Assembly: GCF_034347425.1 (NCBI RefSeq)
Contig: NZ_CP133779.1
Coordinates: 4,278,001 to 4,342,000 of the forward strand
From: Undibacterium sp. CCC3.4
Lineage (GTDB): Bacteria > Pseudomonadota > Gammaproteobacteria > Burkholderiales > Burkholderiaceae_D
DNA length: 64,000 bases
Direction: 5' to 3'
Shown here: positions 1-9,225 of the stretch, in pieces
Position numbering within the stretch: the stretch's first letter is position 1
Layout: every line of letters starts with the position of its first letter
Program-made: the position numbers and the translations under genes
Notes under the pieces: model-generated
Told to the model about the DNA's origin: nothing
Seen by the model: the letters and a program-made list of their open reading frames with translations, nothing else
Database searches by the model: none

Positions 1-895
1 CCCGACCTGCCTGTACCATCCGTTTGCCAAATCTTTTTTAATTACCGAAGCCGTGCGCGGTGAAGGTGGGGTACTCAAACTGCCGGCCGAAGCCGGGGCT
101 GCTGCCGGCACGCGTTTCATGCTGGCGCACGACGAGCGCGCCGAATTAGCCCCGCGCGATGTGGTCGCACGCGCCATCGATTTTGAAATGAAAAAACGCG
201 GCCTTGATTATGTCGAACTCGATATCAGTCATCAACCGCCGGAATTTCTCAAAGAACACTTCCCCACCATTTACGCGCGCTGCCTTGAACTCGGCATCGA
301 CATCACCAAACAAGGTATACCGGTGGTGCCAGCGGTGCATTTCACTTGCGGCGGCATTGTTACCGATACCGATGGCCGTACCGATTTACCTGGTCTGTAT
401 GCGGTCGGCGAGACTGCTTGCACGGGGCTGCATGGCGCCAATCGCTTGGCCAGCAATTCGCTGCTCGAATGTTTGGTGGTCGGTCACGCCACGGCCCTGC
501 ACATCGAGAGCCAGGAGCGTGCGAGTCCATTAGCCCTGCCGGATTGGGATGAAAGTCGGGTATCGGACGCTGACGAAGAAGTCGTGATCGCGCACAATTG
601 GGATGAGCTGCGTCGTTTCATGTGGAATTACGTCGGCATCGTACGCACTACCAAACGACTCGAACGCGCCAAACACAGAATCCGCCTGCTCAAAGAAGAA
701 ATCGACGAGTACTATGCTAATTTCCGCATCTCGAATCACTTGCTCGAATTGCGCAACTTGGTGGAAGTGGCTTCGCTGATCGTCAACAGCGCGCTATCGC
801 GCCGGGAAAGCCGCGGCCTGCATTTCAGTCGCGACTACCCCGATACCTTACCGAAGGCCTTGCCAACGGTATTGACACCGAAACGCAAAAAATAA
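1..895 (+). CDS. nadB: L-aspartate oxidase, C-terminal part (5' end outside window)
   Basis: The reading frame is open from base 2 with no start, so the gene begins left of the window and about 297 residues are visible. NadB is a cytosolic FAD enzyme that oxidises L-aspartate to iminoaspartate for NAD synthesis. The visible part carries typical NadB stretches: HPTCLYHP and AVRGEGG at the left edge, [12 protein letters not shown], then HFTCGGI and [13 protein letters not shown], and the FAD-contacting [15 protein letters not shown]. The C-terminal helical domain follows and the stop is at 893-895. It converges on nadC and nadA, which supply the next two steps. A GTG at 53 is an internal Val codon, not the start. 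The family assignment is very secure. Confidence 0.95.
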   Translation, partial: PTCLYHPFAKSFLITEAVRGEGGVLKLPAEAGAAAGTRFMLAHDERAELAPRDVVARAIDFEMKKRGLDYVELDISHQPPEFLKEHFPTIYARCLELGIDITKQGIPVVPAVHFTCGGIVTDTDGRTDLPGLYAVGETACTGLHGANRLASNSLLECLVVGHATALHIESQERASPLALPDWDESRVSDADEEVVIAHNWDELRRFMWNYVGIVRTTKRLERAKHRIRLLKEEIDEYYANFRISNHLLELRNLVEVASLIVNSALSRRESRGLHFSRDYPDTLPKALPTVLTPKRKK

Positions 896-901
896 GCGCG
901 C

Positions 902-928
902 CGCAGCGACCGCTGGTCGCTGCGTTTT
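902..928. terminator. Rho-independent terminator between nadB and nadC
   Basis: A perfect 10-bp stem (CGCAGCGACC at 902-911, GGTCGCTGCG at 915-924) with a 3-base loop is followed by TTTT. An A-rich stretch lies on the other side, so it may work for both convergent transcription units. Confidence 0.8.
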
Positions 929-941
929 AAGCAGTAAGCGA

Positions 942-1826
942 TCAAATAATCCGCAAAGAATAATCAATCGCCCGCACGTCTTTCGTCAGGCTGCCGATGG
1001 AAATTCTATCGACTCCGGTTTCTGCAATCGCGCGCACCGAACTTTGATCTACCCCGCCGGACGCCTCGAGCACCGCACGGCCAGCCGTAAAGGCAACCGC
1101 CTCGCGCATCTGGGCCAGATCAAAATTATCCAGCAGTACCGAGGTCGCCCCAGCTTCCAGTGCCAGCGCCAGCTCAGCTAAATTTTCCACTTCAATTTGA
1201 ATGCTGACCCCAGCCCGCAAGGCCAGTGCATGCGCCATCGCTGCGGCCACCCCACCGGCTGCGGCAATATGGTTTTCCTTGATCAAAATACCGTCATACA
1301 ATGCCAGTCGCTGGTTTTGTCCGCCACCTGCCAACACCGCGTATTTTTGCGCCAAGCGCAAACCCGGCATAGTTTTACGCGTATCGAGTATGGCCGCCTT
1401 GGTACCGGCCACCAAGCCCACATAGTGGCTGGTGGCGCTCGCTACGGCCGACAACATCTGTAAAAAATTCAATGCCGCGCGTTCAGCCGTGAGCAAAGCG
1501 CGGGCTGGTGCCGTGATCTTGCACACCACGCTATCGGCCTGCATCAGAGCGCCCTCGGCATACTGCCAATCGATCTGCACCGATTCTGCGCAGGCCGCCA
1601 TGACCGCATCAAACCATGGCGCACCGCACAGCACCGCCGCTTCGCGCACCACCACATGGGCCGTCACCTGTTCGTATGCCGGCACCAACAAACCGGTCAA
1701 ATCACCAGCACCGATATCTTCACTCAAGGCATCGCGCACATTGCGCTCGAATGCCGCTTGCAAATCAGCCTCAAATGGCCCCAGACGATTGATTAAATTA
1801 CTACTCATGCGCATTCCTTCCTTCAC
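942..1826 (-). CDS. nadC: Nicotinate-nucleotide pyrophosphorylase (quinolinate phosphoribosyltransferase)
   Basis: NadC converts quinolinate and PRPP to nicotinate mononucleotide, CO2 and pyrophosphate. The 294-residue length fits the family. Visible motifs in order are [11 protein letters not shown] near residue 35, TRKTMPGLR near 150, [20 protein letters not shown] near 170, an IEVENLAE strand, LLDNFD and EASGGV near the C-terminus. Many family members have His where this protein has Gln in GGGxNHR. The start at 1826 overlaps the nadA stop in an ATGA, which indicates translational coupling. Met codons at residues 5 and 7 are alternatives. It forms an operon with nadA and ends near the shared terminator. 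Confidence 0.95.
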   Translation of the reverse strand: MKEGMRMSSNLINRLGPFEADLQAAFERNVRDALSEDIGAGDLTGLLVPAYEQVTAHVVVREAAVLCGAPWFDAVMAACAESVQIDWQYAEGALMQADSVVCKITAPARALLTAERAALNFLQMLSAVASATSHYVGLVAGTKAAILDTRKTMPGLRLAQKYAVLAGGGQNQRLALYDGILIKENHIAAAGGVAAAMAHALALRAGVSIQIEVENLAELALALEAGATSVLLDNFDLAQMREAVAFTAGRAVLEASGGVDQSSVRAIAETGVDRISIGSLTKDVRAIDYSLRII

Positions 1827-2956
1827 GCCGGACCAATGCCGGAAAATAATTGTCCATCTTGGGCCAAATCTCCCGATGGTCGAACCACGGTTTTTCTGGC
1901 CGCAGCAAAATCGAGCATACGATCAATACACTGCTTGGCTGGTAGCGCGATTTCGGCCGGCACGTGGATTTCATTGGCAGCATTTTCCAGCACCGCCACC
2001 AGATTCCGCAAACCGTTCATGGCCATCCACGGGCAGTGAGCGCAACTCTTACAGGTGGCGCTGTTACCGGCGGTAGGTGCCACCAAAAAGCGCTTGCCGG
2101 GGGCTGCCATCTGCATTTTATGTAAGATGCCATTATCGGTAGCAACGATGAATTCAGTCGCTGCTAAATTCTGTGCCGCTGCAATCAACTGTGAAGTCGA
2201 GCCGACCACATCGGCCAGCGCCACCACCGCTGCCGGTGATTCCGGGTGCACCAGTACCAAGGCATGCGGATGTTCCGCCTTGAGCAAGGCCAGTTCAGTA
2301 GCCTTGAATTCATCATGCACCAAACAAGATCCTTGCCACAGCAACATGTCGGCACCGGTTTGCTTTTGGATATAGCTGCCCAAATGCTTATCCGGCGCCC
2401 ACAGTATCTTCTTGCCCTCGGCATGCAAGGCTGCGACGATATCGAGCCCTATGCTCGAAGTGACCATCCAATCGGCACGCGCCTTCACAGCGGCACTGGT
2501 ATTGGCATAGACGACCACGGTGCGATCCGGATGGGCATCACAAAAGGCGGCGAATTCATCGGCCGGGCAGCCGAGATCGAGCGAACAGGTGGCATCGAGA
2601 TCGGGCATCAGGATGGTTTTTTCCGGGCTCAGTATTTTCGCTGTTTCACCCATGAAGCGCACCCCCGCTACCACCAGCGTTTGCGCCCGGTGGTCGCGAC
2701 CGAAGCGTGCCATTTCCAGTGAATCGGAAACACAGCCGCCGGTTTCCTCGGCCAAGTCCTGCAAATCCGCATCGACGTAATAATGCGCCACCAAGACCGC
2801 CTGTTTCTCAACCAGCAACTCACGCACTCTTTGCTTGAGCAGTAATTTTTCCGCCGCATCGGGCGTTTCGGGGATGCGCGCCCATGCATTGGCGGTGCAA
2901 CTGCTGCCAGCTTCCATTTGTGGACGTTCAAATTCTATGACTTTAGTGGTTTCCAT
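1823..2956 (-). CDS. nadA: Quinolinate synthase
   Basis: NadA is a cytosolic [4Fe-4S] enzyme that condenses iminoaspartate with dihydroxyacetone phosphate to quinolinate. At 377 residues it is the long proteobacterial form. Candidate cluster ligands are the Cys near residue 124 (in ATCSLDLGC), Cys211 in [11 protein letters not shown], and the last Cys (about 308) of the CxxCxxC in [15 protein letters not shown], matching the three-Cys pattern of E. coli NadA. HPESPAAV and VGSTSQL are further family stretches. It is the first gene of the nadA-nadC unit. No strong ribosome-binding site precedes ATG 2956, and the first ~30 residues are poorly conserved in character, so an internal start cannot be excluded. 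Confidence 0.95.
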   Translation of the reverse strand: METTKVIEFERPQMEAGSSCTANAWARIPETPDAAEKLLLKQRVRELLVEKQAVLVAHYYVDADLQDLAEETGGCVSDSLEMARFGRDHRAQTLVVAGVRFMGETAKILSPEKTILMPDLDATCSLDLGCPADEFAAFCDAHPDRTVVVYANTSAAVKARADWMVTSSIGLDIVAALHAEGKKILWAPDKHLGSYIQKQTGADMLLWQGSCLVHDEFKATELALLKAEHPHALVLVHPESPAAVVALADVVGSTSQLIAAAQNLAATEFIVATDNGILHKMQMAAPGKRFLVAPTAGNSATCKSCAHCPWMAMNGLRNLVAVLENAANEIHVPAEIALPAKQCIDRMLDFAAARKTVVRPSGDLAQDGQLFSGIGPA

Positions 2957-3091
2957 GATAAATCATCAGTGCGCTGCCGACCACCGAGCTCGGGTCGACA
3001 GAATCAAAATCGGCACCGCTACCTGACAGACTACAGGCAGCGGCGAACAGTCAATTACGCACACAGTATACCGTAGCGTGGCGCAGGCGTT

Positions 3092-5137
3092 TTACCAGAT
3101 CTGCACCAGCTTGCTGCCATGCCGCAGCGGCGAGCGCTCGCCTTGACAACTGAACGCTGCGGAAAACTCCGGCAGATTCGCCAATGGGGCAATCACACGG
3201 TATTTATCTGGGGCATGCGGATCGGTTAATAATCTCAAACGCAGCATTTCAGCGCGAATCGAACTGCGGAAACTCTGGCCATTGGCCACGAAAAACCGTT
3301 GTTCCGGCGTTAAACCATCGATCAGTGCCGCCTGCGGCTGCACTTCTAAAGCCGTGCGCAAGGCTTGCAAGGCGATTTTCATCCCACCTAAATCGGCAAT
3401 ATTCTCACCGGCCGTCAGCTTGCCGTTCACGTGCAAGGTATCAATCGGATTGAATTCATCGAATTGCTGCTCTATCGCCTTCACCCGCAGCAGAAACTGC
3501 TGTTCGTCACGTTTGCTCCACCAACTTTTGAGATTACCCTCGGCATCAAACTGACGTCCTTCGTCATCGAAGGCATGGGTCAATTCATGTCCTATGGTGG
3601 CGCCGGTATTACCATAATTAGCGGCAGCATCGGCTTTGGGGTGATACAACGGCGGTTGCAGTATGCCGGCTGGGAAGACGATTTCATTCATGCTCGGGTT
3701 GTAATAGGCATTGACAGTCTGTGGCGTCATGCCCCATTCGTTGCGGTCGATCGGTTTGCCCAGCTTGGCTAAGCCACGTTGAAACTCAAACATCGCCGCC
3801 TGCGTGACATTGTCGACATACGAATCCGGCGTGATCTGCAGGCTGCTGTAATCGCGCCACACATCGGGATACCCGATCTTAACCATCACGGTATCGAGCT
3901 TCTTATAGGCTTGCTGTTTGGTCGGTTCCGACATCCATGCCAACTTGCCTATACTGGCACGCATCGCGGCCTTGATGTTATTCACCATCTCCAGCACGCC
4001 GGCTTTGGCATCGGGCGGGAAGAATTCCGCCACATACAATTGGCCGAGTGCTTCACCGGCTTGCGCATCGATATTGCCTAACACGCGTTTCCAGCGTGGT
4101 TGCAGTTGCTCGGTGCCGGCCAAGGTTTTGCCATAGAAATCAAAATGCGCATCGACAAAATCATGACTGAGGTCGACGGCACGGGCATTGAGCAATTCCC
4201 AGCGCAAATAAGTTTTCCATTCCGGCAGCGACAAACGCTCGACCAGACCGGCAGCGACACGCAAAAACTGCGGATGTGCCAGATTGATTTGCCCTGGCTG
4301 CGGCAAGCCTATGTCATTGAAATACACTTGCCAAGGCGTGTTTTTATGCAACTTCTGCAAACCTGCCATATCCGACAAATGGTAACTGGCTTGCGGATCG
4401 CGCAGTGCCACCTTGGAGAGTGAAGCTTTGGCCAACTGCGTTTCGAGCTTGACTACCTGGGCCGCCGCTTGCTGTGCCTCGGTCTCAGATTCACCGACGA
4501 GCATGAACATGTGCGTGATATAGGCCAGATACTGCGCACGTATCCGCTGCGTCTTGGCATCCGTATTGAGATAATAATCACGATCCGGCAAGCCAAGGCC
4601 ACCTTGCGTGAGCTCAGGAATCGTCCGCGTGGCATTTTTCGCATCCTGTCCGACATCGAAACCAAACAGCGCGTACACGCCCTGCTTATGCAAACGCGCC
4701 AGCATCGCCATCAATTCACGCTGATTCGATAGCGCGGCTATTTCAGCAAACTGCGCCGCCAAAGGCGTGAAGCCGAGTTGTTCAATGCGCGCCTCATTCA
4801 TGCCGCTGACATAAAATGCGCCGACCAGACGCTGGCTCGGGCTGCCGACAGAGCCATCACCGGCCGCTTCAGCGATGCGTTTCAATGCCGTCAAATTGCG
4901 TTCGGCCACTTCATCATAGGCACTGTAACGTGAACGATCGGCCGGAATCGGATTATTTTTAAGCCAGTTACCATTGGCATACTCAAAAAATTGTCGACAC
5001 GGATCAGCAGTTAAATCCATGGTCTGTGCTTCGAGCACGAACTGATTCGACGGCATCGTTTGGGCTGCGGCGGGCACGCAGGCGCAGGCGACCAATACGG
5101 CCATTGCCGTGCGCTTAAAAAATTTTAATGAAACCAT
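3092..5137 (-). CDS. M13 (neprilysin/PepO-type) zinc metallopeptidase
   Basis: This is a predicted exported zinc endopeptidase of 681 residues, usual for the family. An N-terminal signal peptide is visible (basic start, hydrophobic core, AAAQT cleavage region near residue 26). The zinc motif HExxH occurs as IGHELTHAFDDEG near residue 517. The third zinc ligand and its partner Asp are in GENIADLGG, about 60 residues later. The C-terminal DPHAPDKYRV and FSCQ stretches are typical. It lies 55 bp downstream of the CocE/NonD hydrolase on the same strand and may be co-transcribed. The substrate is unknown, but a role in degrading small extracellular peptides is inferred from the family. Confidence 0.92.
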   Translation of the reverse strand: MVSLKFFKRTAMAVLVACACVPAAAQTMPSNQFVLEAQTMDLTADPCRQFFEYANGNWLKNNPIPADRSRYSAYDEVAERNLTALKRIAEAAGDGSVGSPSQRLVGAFYVSGMNEARIEQLGFTPLAAQFAEIAALSNQRELMAMLARLHKQGVYALFGFDVGQDAKNATRTIPELTQGGLGLPDRDYYLNTDAKTQRIRAQYLAYITHMFMLVGESETEAQQAAAQVVKLETQLAKASLSKVALRDPQASYHLSDMAGLQKLHKNTPWQVYFNDIGLPQPGQINLAHPQFLRVAAGLVERLSLPEWKTYLRWELLNARAVDLSHDFVDAHFDFYGKTLAGTEQLQPRWKRVLGNIDAQAGEALGQLYVAEFFPPDAKAGVLEMVNNIKAAMRASIGKLAWMSEPTKQQAYKKLDTVMVKIGYPDVWRDYSSLQITPDSYVDNVTQAAMFEFQRGLAKLGKPIDRNEWGMTPQTVNAYYNPSMNEIVFPAGILQPPLYHPKADAAANYGNTGATIGHELTHAFDDEGRQFDAEGNLKSWWSKRDEQQFLLRVKAIEQQFDEFNPIDTLHVNGKLTAGENIADLGGMKIALQALRTALEVQPQAALIDGLTPEQRFFVANGQSFRSSIRAEMLRLRLLTDPHAPDKYRVIAPLANLPEFSAAFSCQGERSPLRHGSKLVQIW

Positions 5138-5192
5138 GGTTTGTCTCTTTGGCTATAACAATGAATCGGCATGACCGATAAGGGAACAACAA

Positions 5193-7118
5193 TTACTTGA
5201 TGTGTTCAGACAAGATCGGTAACACAATACCGGAAAACTGACCGGGCGCATGATAGACACGCTGCGTGGCGCGCTGAAAATCGGCCGGCTGCGCCTGTGG
5301 AATCGACATGAAGCTTTGCGGATTGAGGTCAACCAGCGGAAACCAAGAGCTTTGCACCTGCAGCATGATGCGATGGCCGCGCCGGAAAGTATGGTTAATA
5401 TCGGGCATGCTGTAATTGAGCGCGGTAACTTGGTTCGGCACGAAGGGTTCGGCCTGCTCGAAGCTGTTTCTGAATTTTCCACGCAATGGTTCACCGCGTA
5501 CCAATTGCTGATAACCGCCCATACTGAGCGCCGGTCGGGCCACGTCAGCGCCGGCCTCATGCGCCGGCTCGGCTTGCGGATAATCGGGTGGATAGACATC
5601 AATCAATTTCACTACCCAATCGGCATCGCTGCCGCTGGTACTGACGAAAAGTTGCGGACTGACTGGGCCAGCCACCGTCACATCCTCGTTCAACAGCGCA
5701 GTTTGATACGTCAACACATCCGGCCGCGTGGAGGCGAAGCGCTGATCTGATACCATGTATTCGCGCGGCACGCCGGTGGCCACGTAGGAAATGAATGGTA
5801 CCGGTTTGTGCGGATCACTGACATATTCATCAAATGCCGGCGCCGCGTCGGTCGGCGTTTGCCAACTTAAGCTGCCGCCAGCACCGAGGTATAAGCGGCG
5901 CATTTGCACTTGCTGCGGCGGCCAACTGGCATAACGCCGCCAGACATTAGTACCGGTTTCAAACACTGTCGCCACCGCCGCCGTCTGATTGCTCACACCT
6001 TTCAGGTACTGTTCAAAAAACGGCAACAAGATATTTTTGCGATAGTATTCGCCGGTTTTCGATTGAAAGTCGACATGTCCCAGCGTTTTACCATCGGCAC
6101 TGTGCCAGCCACCATGCGCCCAAGGGCCGATGACGATGCCATTGAAATAGCCTTGGTTGTTGGCAGCGATGCTGTGATAGGTGGCAAACGGGCCGTGTAA
6201 GTCTTCGGCATCATACCAACCACCTACCGTCAGAACGGCCGCTTTGATTTGCTTCAGATGCGGCGCGATATTGCGCGCCTTCCAAAAGTCATCGTAACTG
6301 CTGTGTTCTATGGTCGGCATCAGCAGCGTGCGTTGTTTCTCACTCAGTTGCGCGGTAATGCGCGCGAGGCTCAAGTGTTCAAGGAAGAATTGGTAGCCAT
6401 CGTTACTGCCGTAATCATACGGAGTCCAGGTTTTCGGCAAGCTGGTCGGGTTTTTCTCGATGGTGAAACTGGAATAAAAATCAAAATTAGCCGCCAACAT
6501 AAACGCGCCGCCATGATAGGAATCATCGCCCATAAACAGATCGGTGACCGGTGCCTGTGGCGAAGCCGCCTTGATGGCGGGATGCGAATTGATGATGCTG
6601 GCCGAGGTATAGAAACCCGGATAGGAAATCCCCCAGATACCGACTTTGCCATTATTGCCAGGCACGTGTTTGAGCAGCCATTCGACGCTGTCGTACATAT
6701 CTTCACTCTCGACCCCCTCGCCAGGGGCGCGTGTTGCTTGAAGATGTGGCGTCATTTCTTGCCAACTGCCTTGCGATAAAAAGCGCCCGCGCACATCTTG
6801 ATTAACGAAAATATAACCGCTGGCATCGAATTCTTTACCTGGCCCCAGTGTTTTCGGATAAAAATCCACGCCCTGATGCGTTTCATCACCCACCCGTACC
6901 CCGACACCATACGGCGTACGCGTGATCAAAAAAGGATAACTGAGCGAACTGTCTTTCGGCACATAGACAACGGTATGCAGGCGCACGCCGTCGCGCATAG
7001 GGATATCGTAGTCGTATTTGGTATACCGTTCGCTGGTACTGACTTCAGCCTGAGCACTGATACCGAGCAGCGTGCTGCAAGCCAGCACTGCCGCCACCAA
7101 TGAACTAGTAATTTTCAT
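5193..7118 (-). CDS. CocE/NonD-family (S15-like) exported hydrolase
   Basis: This 641-residue protein has a signal peptide (about residues 1-24, ending SAQAEV), so it is periplasmic or secreted. The alpha/beta-hydrolase domain starts with the YDIPMRDGVRLHTVVYVP signature. The nucleophile elbow GISYPGF lies near residue 165, and a DVRGRFLSQG oxyanion-region motif comes before it. The C-terminal jelly-roll typical of X-Pro dipeptidyl-peptidase/CocE proteins includes FRRGHRIMLQVQSSWFP. Family members hydrolyse esters, amides or glutaryl-acyl bonds, so the substrate cannot be deduced. It precedes the M13 peptidase gene on the same strand, which suggests joint use on peptide-like substrates. Confidence 0.88.
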   Translation of the reverse strand: MKITSSLVAAVLACSTLLGISAQAEVSTSERYTKYDYDIPMRDGVRLHTVVYVPKDSSLSYPFLITRTPYGVGVRVGDETHQGVDFYPKTLGPGKEFDASGYIFVNQDVRGRFLSQGSWQEMTPHLQATRAPGEGVESEDMYDSVEWLLKHVPGNNGKVGIWGISYPGFYTSASIINSHPAIKAASPQAPVTDLFMGDDSYHGGAFMLAANFDFYSSFTIEKNPTSLPKTWTPYDYGSNDGYQFFLEHLSLARITAQLSEKQRTLLMPTIEHSSYDDFWKARNIAPHLKQIKAAVLTVGGWYDAEDLHGPFATYHSIAANNQGYFNGIVIGPWAHGGWHSADGKTLGHVDFQSKTGEYYRKNILLPFFEQYLKGVSNQTAAVATVFETGTNVWRRYASWPPQQVQMRRLYLGAGGSLSWQTPTDAAPAFDEYVSDPHKPVPFISYVATGVPREYMVSDQRFASTRPDVLTYQTALLNEDVTVAGPVSPQLFVSTSGSDADWVVKLIDVYPPDYPQAEPAHEAGADVARPALSMGGYQQLVRGEPLRGKFRNSFEQAEPFVPNQVTALNYSMPDINHTFRRGHRIMLQVQSSWFPLVDLNPQSFMSIPQAQPADFQRATQRVYHAPGQFSGIVLPILSEHIK

Positions 7119-7283
7119 GCAATTCTTTCATCCGCTAAAACAAATCGGGAACTCAATTCCCACTACCGACTCTAACAAGCAGCTTGCACCACTTGGTAAC
7201 AGAGTGTATGGAACGGCCCGACTGCCTGCCTTTTTCCTTTTTTTGACGTAGACTGATTACTTTACCGCTGGGACATTGTCATC

Positions 7284-7781
7284 ATGAAAATCCTCACCCT
7301 ACTCTTTATTCTATCGTGGAATCTGCTCACGACCGCCACCGCACAGGCGCACTCATCGCACTGGCACGGCGGTTACCGCGGCGGTTACCGCGGTGGTGCC
7401 GGTCTGGGCGTCGGTCTGGGCGTCGGCTTAGGTCTGGGCCTACTTGCTAATCGCGGCCCCTACTATGGTGGCTACTACGGAGCTTATTCCGGCAGCTACT
7501 ACCGCAGCTATCAGCCGTATTACGGCGCCACCTACGTCAGCAGCCCATATTACTACCGCGACACATCCTACTATCCGACGGTACAAAACAGTCAACCGAC
7601 GGTGATTTACAATTCGACCAGCTATGTCTCGGCACCGCCGCCGGTCAGCTACCGCAGCGATGAAGTCCGTTACTACGATGCGCCTCAGTCTGGCGACGAT
7701 TGGTTGTACTGTAATGATCCCGATGGTTTTTATCCGGCCATCAGTAACTGCCCAAGCGGCTGGCGCAGAATTCATAAGTAA
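7284..7781 (+). CDS. Small secreted Gly/Tyr-rich protein
   Basis: The 165-residue product begins with a clear signal peptide (MKILTLLFILSW to about residue 22, AQA-H). The mature N-terminus contains HWHGGYRGGYRGG and a run of GLGVGLG repeats, then a Tyr/Ser-rich middle with many YYG and YR pairs. The last ~30 residues (DDWLYCNDPDGFYPAISNCPSGW) contain two Cys and resemble a short C-terminal cap seen in many proteobacterial Gly/Tyr-rich exported proteins. The composition suggests a surface or periplasmic protein, but no enzymatic motif is visible. The glycine tract may reflect repeat expansion at DNA level. A terminator follows at 7821. Confidence 0.75.
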   Translation: MKILTLLFILSWNLLTTATAQAHSSHWHGGYRGGYRGGAGLGVGLGVGLGLGLLANRGPYYGGYYGAYSGSYYRSYQPYYGATYVSSPYYYRDTSYYPTVQNSQPTVIYNSTSYVSAPPPVSYRSDEVRYYDAPQSGDDWLYCNDPDGFYPAISNCPSGWRRIHK

Positions 7782-7820
7782 ACCACGCACTCTCTGCGAG
7801 TTCTTAATATATTAAACAGA

Positions 7821-7853
7821 AAAAGCGAGGCTGTACAGCGTCGCTTTTCTTTG
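7821..7853. terminator. Bidirectional terminator between Gly/Tyr-rich gene and aminotransferase
   Basis: An 8-bp stem AAAAGCGA (7821-7828) / TCGCTTTT (7841-7848) gives an A-run on one side and a T-run on the other. It therefore fits the 3' ends of both convergent genes. The palindrome TTAATATATTAA sits just left of it at 7804-7815. Confidence 0.7.
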
Positions 7854-7864
7854 CAGCTCAAAAA

Positions 7865-9058
7865 TCAGTTCAGAACGGCAGCGATCGCCTGTGCAGCAGC
7901 TTCTACATTGCCGCTATTAAGGCCGGCCACGCAAATCCGGCCGGAACGCACCAAATACACAGCGAATTCTTCTTTGAGACGATCACACTGCTCAGCACTC
8001 AAACCGGTATAACTGAACATCCCGCGTTGCGTGAGGAAATAACTGAAATCACGCCCCGGCACTTTCGCCGACAAGACATCATGCAATTGACGGCGCATCG
8101 CTTGAATACGATCGCGCATGGCCACGACTTCGGCTTCCCACATCGCGCGCAAGGCCGGATCACTCAACACCCGCGCCACCAACTGGCCGCCATGCAGCGG
8201 CGGATTTGAATAATTGCGACGAATGGTAGATTTCAATTGTCCAAGCACATTCACGGCTTGGGCCGCATCGGGGCAAACTACGCTCAAGGCACCGCAACGC
8301 TCGCCATACAAGCTCATGCTTTTGGAAAAGGAATTGGCGACGAAAAAGCTCAAGCCGGCATCGGCTAACAAACGTATTGCATACGCATCTTCTTCAATCC
8401 CATCGCCATAACCTTGATAGGCCAAATCCAAGAAAGGCAACAATTCGCGCTCTCGCAACACCGGCAGCAATTGCTGCCATTGTTCTTTACTCAAATCGAC
8501 ACCGGTAGGATTATGGCAGCAAGCGTGCAACAGCACGATGCTGTGCTTGTCAGCTTGGCGCAGGGCTGCCAGCATGGCATCGAAACGCACACCGCCAGTG
8601 GCCGCATCGTAGTAAGGATAGGTTTTAACGGCCAAGCCACAACCTTCGAAGACGGCGCGATGATTATCCCAGCTTGGATCGCTCAGCAACAGCGTACTGT
8701 CAGGGAAATAACGTTTGATGAAATCGCCGCCGACTTTCAAGCCGCCGCTGGAGCCAACTGTTTGTATCGTCACGATGCGGCCGGCCAAAGCGGCCGGATG
8801 AGCGACACCGAACAACAACTGCTGGACGGCGCTGCGGAAATTGGCCGCACCTTCCATCGGCAAATAAGGACGCGCACCGGCTGCGGCCACGACTTGGTGT
8901 TCAGCTGCACGAACCGAAGGCAACATGGGAATTTTGCCGGCATCATCAAAATAAATACCGATCGACAAATTGATCTTGTTCGGCCGCGTATCTTTACCAA
9001 ACGCTTCGTTCAAGGACAAAATAGGGTCGCCCGCATAGGCTTCGACATGCTCAAACAT
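7865..9058 (-). CDS. Aromatic/aspartate aminotransferase (class I, PLP)
   Basis: This cytosolic PLP-dependent transaminase of 397 residues belongs to the AspC/TyrB subgroup I-alpha. The N-terminus (FEHVEAYAGDPILSLNEAFGKDTRPNKINLSIGIY) is characteristic. The region around HACCHNPTGVDL near residue 180 binds the cofactor phosphate and substrate, and the Schiff-base Lys is in NSFSKSMSLYGERCGAL near residue 247. The C-terminal RSGRICVAGLN contains the substrate-carboxylate Arg. It is likely active on tyrosine, phenylalanine or aspartate with 2-oxoglutarate, and the sequence alone does not separate TyrB from AspC. It is monocistronic, with a terminator at its 3' side. Confidence 0.92.
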   Translation of the reverse strand: MFEHVEAYAGDPILSLNEAFGKDTRPNKINLSIGIYFDDAGKIPMLPSVRAAEHQVVAAAGARPYLPMEGAANFRSAVQQLLFGVAHPAALAGRIVTIQTVGSSGGLKVGGDFIKRYFPDSTLLLSDPSWDNHRAVFEGCGLAVKTYPYYDAATGGVRFDAMLAALRQADKHSIVLLHACCHNPTGVDLSKEQWQQLLPVLRERELLPFLDLAYQGYGDGIEEDAYAIRLLADAGLSFFVANSFSKSMSLYGERCGALSVVCPDAAQAVNVLGQLKSTIRRNYSNPPLHGGQLVARVLSDPALRAMWEAEVVAMRDRIQAMRRQLHDVLSAKVPGRDFSYFLTQRGMFSYTGLSAEQCDRLKEEFAVYLVRSGRICVAGLNSGNVEAAAQAIAAVLN

Positions 9059-9174
9059 GAGTACACTCCGGATGGTTGCTTAAAAAAACAATGTGCTGGG
9101 GCGAAGTGTTTACAAAAAAAACCAGCGCCGGCAGCCTTTGCTCGCTATTGTGACACATCCGCTTGCGTCTTTAG

Positions 9175-9210
9175 GATACAGAGGCAGGATAAAATTGCCG
9201 CCTCTGTATC
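9175..9210. other. Perfect inverted repeat downstream of the amidohydrolase fusion gene
   Basis: GATACAGAGGC (9175-9185) and GCCTCTGTATC (9200-9210) form a perfect 11-bp stem with a 14-nt loop, just beyond the stop of the minus-strand gene. No T-run follows on either strand, so it may be an mRNA 3' stem-loop rather than a classical terminator. Confidence 0.45.
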
Positions 9211-9225
9211 GTTTCGCTCACATAG

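Noticed and set aside
53..895. GTG at 53 as the start of nadB
   Set aside because: The frame stays open to the window edge and the upstream residues are conserved NadB sequence, so the gene is cut by the window.
5250..5750. Long frames antisense to the exported hydrolase and other minus-strand genes
   Set aside because: They mirror highly conserved coding sequence on the other strand and show no domain of their own.
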